From CAZRIT01 sp964600225 (GTDB lineage Bacteria; Bacillota; Clostridia; Christensenellales; CAG-138), in contig CAZRIT010000047.1 of the NCBI GenBank assembly GCA_964600225.1, positions 1-16,387 of the forward strand: a stretch of 16,387 nucleotides of DNA, given 5' to 3'. Numbering within the stretch: position 1 is the first letter of the stretch; each line of letters starts with the position of its first letter. Below are positions 14,190 through 16,387 of this stretch, in pieces. Position numbers and translations under genes: made by a program. The notes under the pieces are model-generated. The model saw only the letters and a program-made list of their open reading frames with translations, was not told the DNA's origin and made no database searches.

Positions 14190-14513
14190 ATGCGCAATCA
14201 ACGCGGCGTCGGCCAAGCCGAAATCGTCATCACGATGCTGGTCATCTGCGTGCTGGTCGCCGTGGTTGCGGCGGGCTATCTGGCCATCGAAAACCGCGCC
14301 GAGCGCAGCGCCTGTGAAACCAGCCGCACGCTGATTGCCCGCCTGTACAACGCGCACCACGCGCTGGACGCCGATTGCACCCTGCAGGAAGCCCTCAACG
14401 GCGAGTGCGACGGCTTTGCCTCCCTGACCAACGGCCACCTCACCTGTCCCTCGGGCGCTGCGTACACCGTTTCGGACGACGGCGTCATCCTGTGCGACCG
14501 CCACGGAGAATAG
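14190..14513 (+). CDS. Atypical pilin-like protein on the opposite strand
   Basis: 107 aa with a strong AGGAGG nine bases before the ATG. The N-terminus is MRNQRG | VGQAEIVITMLVICVLVAVVAAGYLAI. If cleaved after Gly6 the conserved Glu falls exactly at +5, although +1 to +4 (VGQA) are not the usual FTLV. A single hydrophobic helix follows. The C-terminus TCPSGAAYTVSDDGVILCDRHGE matches the CP-x-G-x-Y...C-x-x-H-G ending of many Firmicute pilins. Cysteines occur at 20, 42, 63, 72, 86 and 102. Alone on the plus strand, it runs away from pilin1 and converges on the lipoprotein gene with only 21 nt between stops. It is probably a minor pilin or a pilin-derived accessory protein; whether PilD accepts the odd leader is uncertain. 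Confidence 0.8.
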   Translation: MRNQRGVGQAEIVITMLVICVLVAVVAAGYLAIENRAERSACETSRTLIARLYNAHHALDADCTLQEALNGECDGFASLTNGHLTCPSGAAYTVSDDGVILCDRHGE

Positions 14514-14534
14514 CCCGTTTCGTTCAAGCAGCCG

Positions 14535-15911
14535 TCAGTCGCTCAGCGCCCGGCGAAGCGCATACACCGAGAAGCCGCCGTTGACCGTGCCCACGGAGGC
14601 GGACGTATCGGAAGCCGTCACCGCCACCATGTTGAAGCTCATCGGCGCATCGAACGCCACATCGATAAACTGATACTGCCCCTCGATTGCCGTAAACGAG
14701 TGCACCTGCACCCATTTCCTGCCGTTTTCACGCACCCAAACCTGCCACGGCACACTGAACGGCTGTCCCTTGACGGCCGTTTGCCTGCTGACCACCGAAA
14801 AGCCCTTGCAATCCTTCACCATGGCGGAAAAACGCTTGGGGTTGGTCGTGCACGCCTTGGTTAGCCTTGCGCGCCCCGAAATCTTGGAGGTAAACACGCT
14901 GCCGTTGCCGACGGTAACGGTGCACAATAGCTGCGCATCGCTGTTTTCGGGCCGACCGATGATATTGACGCTGTAATAGCCCAGCTCCGGATCGTACTGC
15001 ACGCTACCCGCCGTCACCGTGCCGTCGGCGGCCACCGTGGCCACGCCCGCATCGGTGGTGCGCCACGACACGGAACGCTTGCCAAAGTTGTATTCGGCAA
15101 ACGGCGCGCCCGAAAGCGCCAGCGTTTCCCCATAGTCGAGCGTCGCCGTCTGCAACACCACCGCGCCGCAGGTGATATGCGCCGCATCGGACACCTGCGT
15201 AAAATCGGTCACGCCGCAATCGGTCAGGTTGATCTCCGTCAGCGGCAGCGCCTTAAGGGAAGCAAGGTTGGTTACGCGGTTGCCCGTTAAATCCAGCGCG
15301 GTCAGCGCCGTGCACGCCGCAAGCGGCGACACGTCCGTAACCCCGCAGCGAATCAGCTTCAGCTCTGTCAATTGCGGCAAGGCCACATCGAACAGGTTGA
15401 GAAACAGCGCGTGGGATATCGTCAGGTGCGTGATGCCGCCCAGCGCGTCAAACCCGCCCGTGATCCTGCCGCCGTAGAGGGCGAGCGTATCCAGGTTGGG
15501 AAAGTTTGCCACGTCCGCAAGCGACATCTCCGCGCATGCATACACGCGGCTGCCCTGCGTCACGGTATCCGCCACGGGATCGTAGGCGTACTCCGCATCG
15601 CGGGTGCGGCAGGCGGCGTTGCCGAAAAAATACAGCGACGTCACGTTGGCCAGATCCGTTGCAAAAATATCGCCCTCGGGGATATCCAGCATGGAGCGCA
15701 CGCACGCTTCAAACTGCTTGTCCGCCCACTCGACCGCCGTCGTTTCCGCCGTCCCGGCCGTCTCCGCGCCGACCAAAGCCGTCGCCGTTGGCAGCGCCTC
15801 GGGCGAAACGGTGGCGGGCTCCGCCTGCTTGCAAGCGCCGCATAACAGCACCAGCGCGCATAGCCCCGCCGCCGCCATGGTGCGCGCCCCGCGCCGTGTT
15901 TGCATTTCCAT
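14535..15911 (-). CDS. Surface lipoprotein with leucine-rich repeats and BIG2-like domain
   Basis: 458 aa from the ATG at 15911, chosen because GGGAGG (15918-15923) is six bases away; in-frame starts at 15917 and 15995 lack spacing or lie at the predicted transcription start. A basic n-region and hydrophobic stretch end in LLCGAC, a lipobox-like site with Cys27 as the acceptor (Cys at -3 is unusual). Residues about 60-90 (WADKQFEACVRSMLDIPEGDIFATDLANVTSL) match the cap before internalin-like repeats. Leucine-rich repeats follow to about 245 (LTELKLIRCGVTDVSPLA, LTALDLTGNRVTNLASLK, LTEINLTDCGVTDF). Residues about 252-337 (VSWRTTDAGVATVAADGTVTAG) look like a BIG2/Ig-like domain. The last 100 residues (WQVWVRENGRKWVQVHSF ... 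FIDVAFDAPMSFNMVAV) faintly resemble discoidin domains. It is probably exposed at the cell surface and binds protein or glycan; no enzymatic motif is seen. Confidence 0.8.
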   Translation of the reverse strand: MEMQTRRGARTMAAAGLCALVLLCGACKQAEPATVSPEALPTATALVGAETAGTAETTAVEWADKQFEACVRSMLDIPEGDIFATDLANVTSLYFFGNAACRTRDAEYAYDPVADTVTQGSRVYACAEMSLADVANFPNLDTLALYGGRITGGFDALGGITHLTISHALFLNLFDVALPQLTELKLIRCGVTDVSPLAACTALTALDLTGNRVTNLASLKALPLTEINLTDCGVTDFTQVSDAAHITCGAVVLQTATLDYGETLALSGAPFAEYNFGKRSVSWRTTDAGVATVAADGTVTAGSVQYDPELGYYSVNIIGRPENSDAQLLCTVTVGNGSVFTSKISGRARLTKACTTNPKRFSAMVKDCKGFSVVSRQTAVKGQPFSVPWQVWVRENGRKWVQVHSFTAIEGQYQFIDVAFDAPMSFNMVAVTASDTSASVGTVNGGFSVYALRRALSD

Positions 15912-15959
15912 ACGCATCCTCCCGCCAAGTGCTTTGCGCACCGCATGTCCGCCATCTTG

Positions 15960-15974
15960 TGTTACATTGTGACA
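15960..15974 (-). promoter_or_regulatory. Candidate operator of the lipoprotein gene
   Basis: TGTTACA-T-TGTGACA is an imperfect inverted repeat of the TGTNACA type, also seen upstream of pilin2 (13151-13168). It falls about 20-35 nt after the predicted transcription start, where a repressor could block elongation. The regulator is not identifiable from the sequence. Confidence 0.35.
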
Positions 15975-15999
15975 AATAGCGATAAATTTCACCATATAT

Positions 16000-16028
16000 A
16001 GTTTAACAGATCACTGCATAAAACACAA
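16000..16028 (-). promoter_or_regulatory. Candidate promoter of the lipoprotein gene
   Basis: On the minus strand TTGTGT (16023-16028) and TAAACT (16000-16005) are 17 nt apart, followed by the AT-rich TATATATGG. This would give a leader of about 80 nt before the ATG at 15911. Confidence 0.4.
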
Positions 16029-16083
16029 GATATATCCATCCGCTTCCATGCGCGCGGCACAGATTGTGGTAGGTGTTGCACGT

Positions 16084-16387
16084 TGCCATCCTGCGCCGAC
16101 GCCGCAGCGTTGACCGCTGTGTCATTCGGAGCGCGTGCTTACGTTGTCATCCTGCGCACACATTTACGTTGTCATCCTGAGGCAAAGCCGAAGGATCTGT
16201 CCCGCCGCAGCGGACGCGGGAAACGTTCCTCGCTGACGCTCGGAAAGGTTCTTCGGGCTGTGGCCCTCAGAATGACAGCGTTGTTTTTGTCATCCAGAGG
16301 TGAAGCCGCAGCGTCGCCCGCCATGTCATCCCGAGCACATTCTTGCGCTGTGTCATCCTGAGGCGAAGCCGAAGGATCTGTCCCGCC
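16084..16387. repeat. Cluster of TGTCAT-type intergenic repeat units
   Basis: No gene is seen between about 16030 and the window end. The stretch is built of repeat units starting TGTCATCCTGAG or variants, at 16120, 16145, 16170, 16288, 16324 and 16351, plus a degenerate TGCCATCC at 16084. The units at 16170 and 16351 share 36 of 37 bases through GAAGGATCTGTCCCGCC; the second runs off the edge. This sequence type is familiar as a non-coding repeat scattered in many bacterial genomes. Confidence 0.75.
16170..16277. mobile_element. 108-bp imperfect palindrome, MITE-like repeat
   Basis: The ends TGTCATCCTGAGG and CCCTCAGAATGACA are inverted copies. The match continues inward with gaps (AGCCGAAGGATCT against the complement of AGGTTCTTCGGGCT) towards a centre near 16220. 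No transposase is encoded. This fits a non-autonomous palindromic element able to form a cruciform or RNA hairpin; mobility is inference, and no target-site duplication is evident. Confidence 0.5.

Noticed and set aside
15912..15995. Longer lipoprotein starting at 15995
   Set aside because: It would place 28 residues before the basic/hydrophobic signal, begin near the predicted transcription start, and lacks an SD.
16083..16361. Short plus-strand open frame of 92 codons
   Set aside because: It is the translation of the TGTCAT repeats (CHPEAKPKDLSRR-type sequence), a common false gene from this repeat family.
16120..16387. CRISPR array
   Set aside because: The repeated word is short and degenerate, the spacing is irregular after the first three units, one element is a long palindrome, and no cas gene is present.

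Overview
The window (about 16.4 kb, GC-rich) is almost entirely one type IV pilus (T4P) locus read on the minus strand, so the description runs from high to low coordinates. The organism looks like a GC-rich Firmicute, probably a clostridial or gut-type lineage. The reasons are the AGGAGG-type ribosome binding sites, the G-FTLVEVIVVL pilin leaders, a small pilin ending in a CPAGG...CSVH disulfide region, and a full inner-membrane T4P machine with no secretin (PilQ) or PilP gene in an otherwise complete cluster, as expected for a monoderm. The taxonomic assignment is inference.

Right flank (16387-15912): a repeat-rich intergenic stretch with at least six TGTCAT units and one 108-bp imperfect palindrome (16170-16277), followed by a candidate promoter and an inverted-repeat operator. 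Next is a lipoprotein gene (15911-14535) with leucine-rich repeats, a BIG2-like domain and a possible discoidin-like C-terminus. A short plus-strand gene (14190-14513) with its own promoter encodes an atypical pilin-like protein.

Pilus locus (14062-666, minus): two paralogous pilins (281 and 129 aa) are followed by a strong hairpin and then the machinery: pilD (prepilin peptidase), pilC (platform), pilM-pilN-pilO (alignment complex), pilB (extension ATPase with an MshEN-type, potentially c-di-GMP-binding, N-terminus) and pilT (retraction ATPase). After these come a small pilin, a 996-aa pilin fused to a GLUG-repeat beta-solenoid, and three minor pilins resembling PilX/GspK, PilV/GspI and PilW/GspJ. 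From pilM downwards the genes are mostly 1-31 nt apart or overlap (73 nt separates the small pilin from the giant one). The order suggests that pilin supply is expressed separately from the machinery and that the last genes encode a tip complex presenting the giant adhesin-like pilin.

Left flank (533-1): the 5' part of a glucose-1-phosphate cytidylyltransferase gene, the first step of CDP-sugar synthesis, cut by the window edge. It is probably the start of a separate surface-polysaccharide operon.

The strongest candidates for something new are the solenoid-bearing giant pilin with about one cysteine per solenoid coil, the plus-strand atypical pilin set between opposing genes, and a TGTNACA-type inverted repeat shared by the pilin and lipoprotein promoters.
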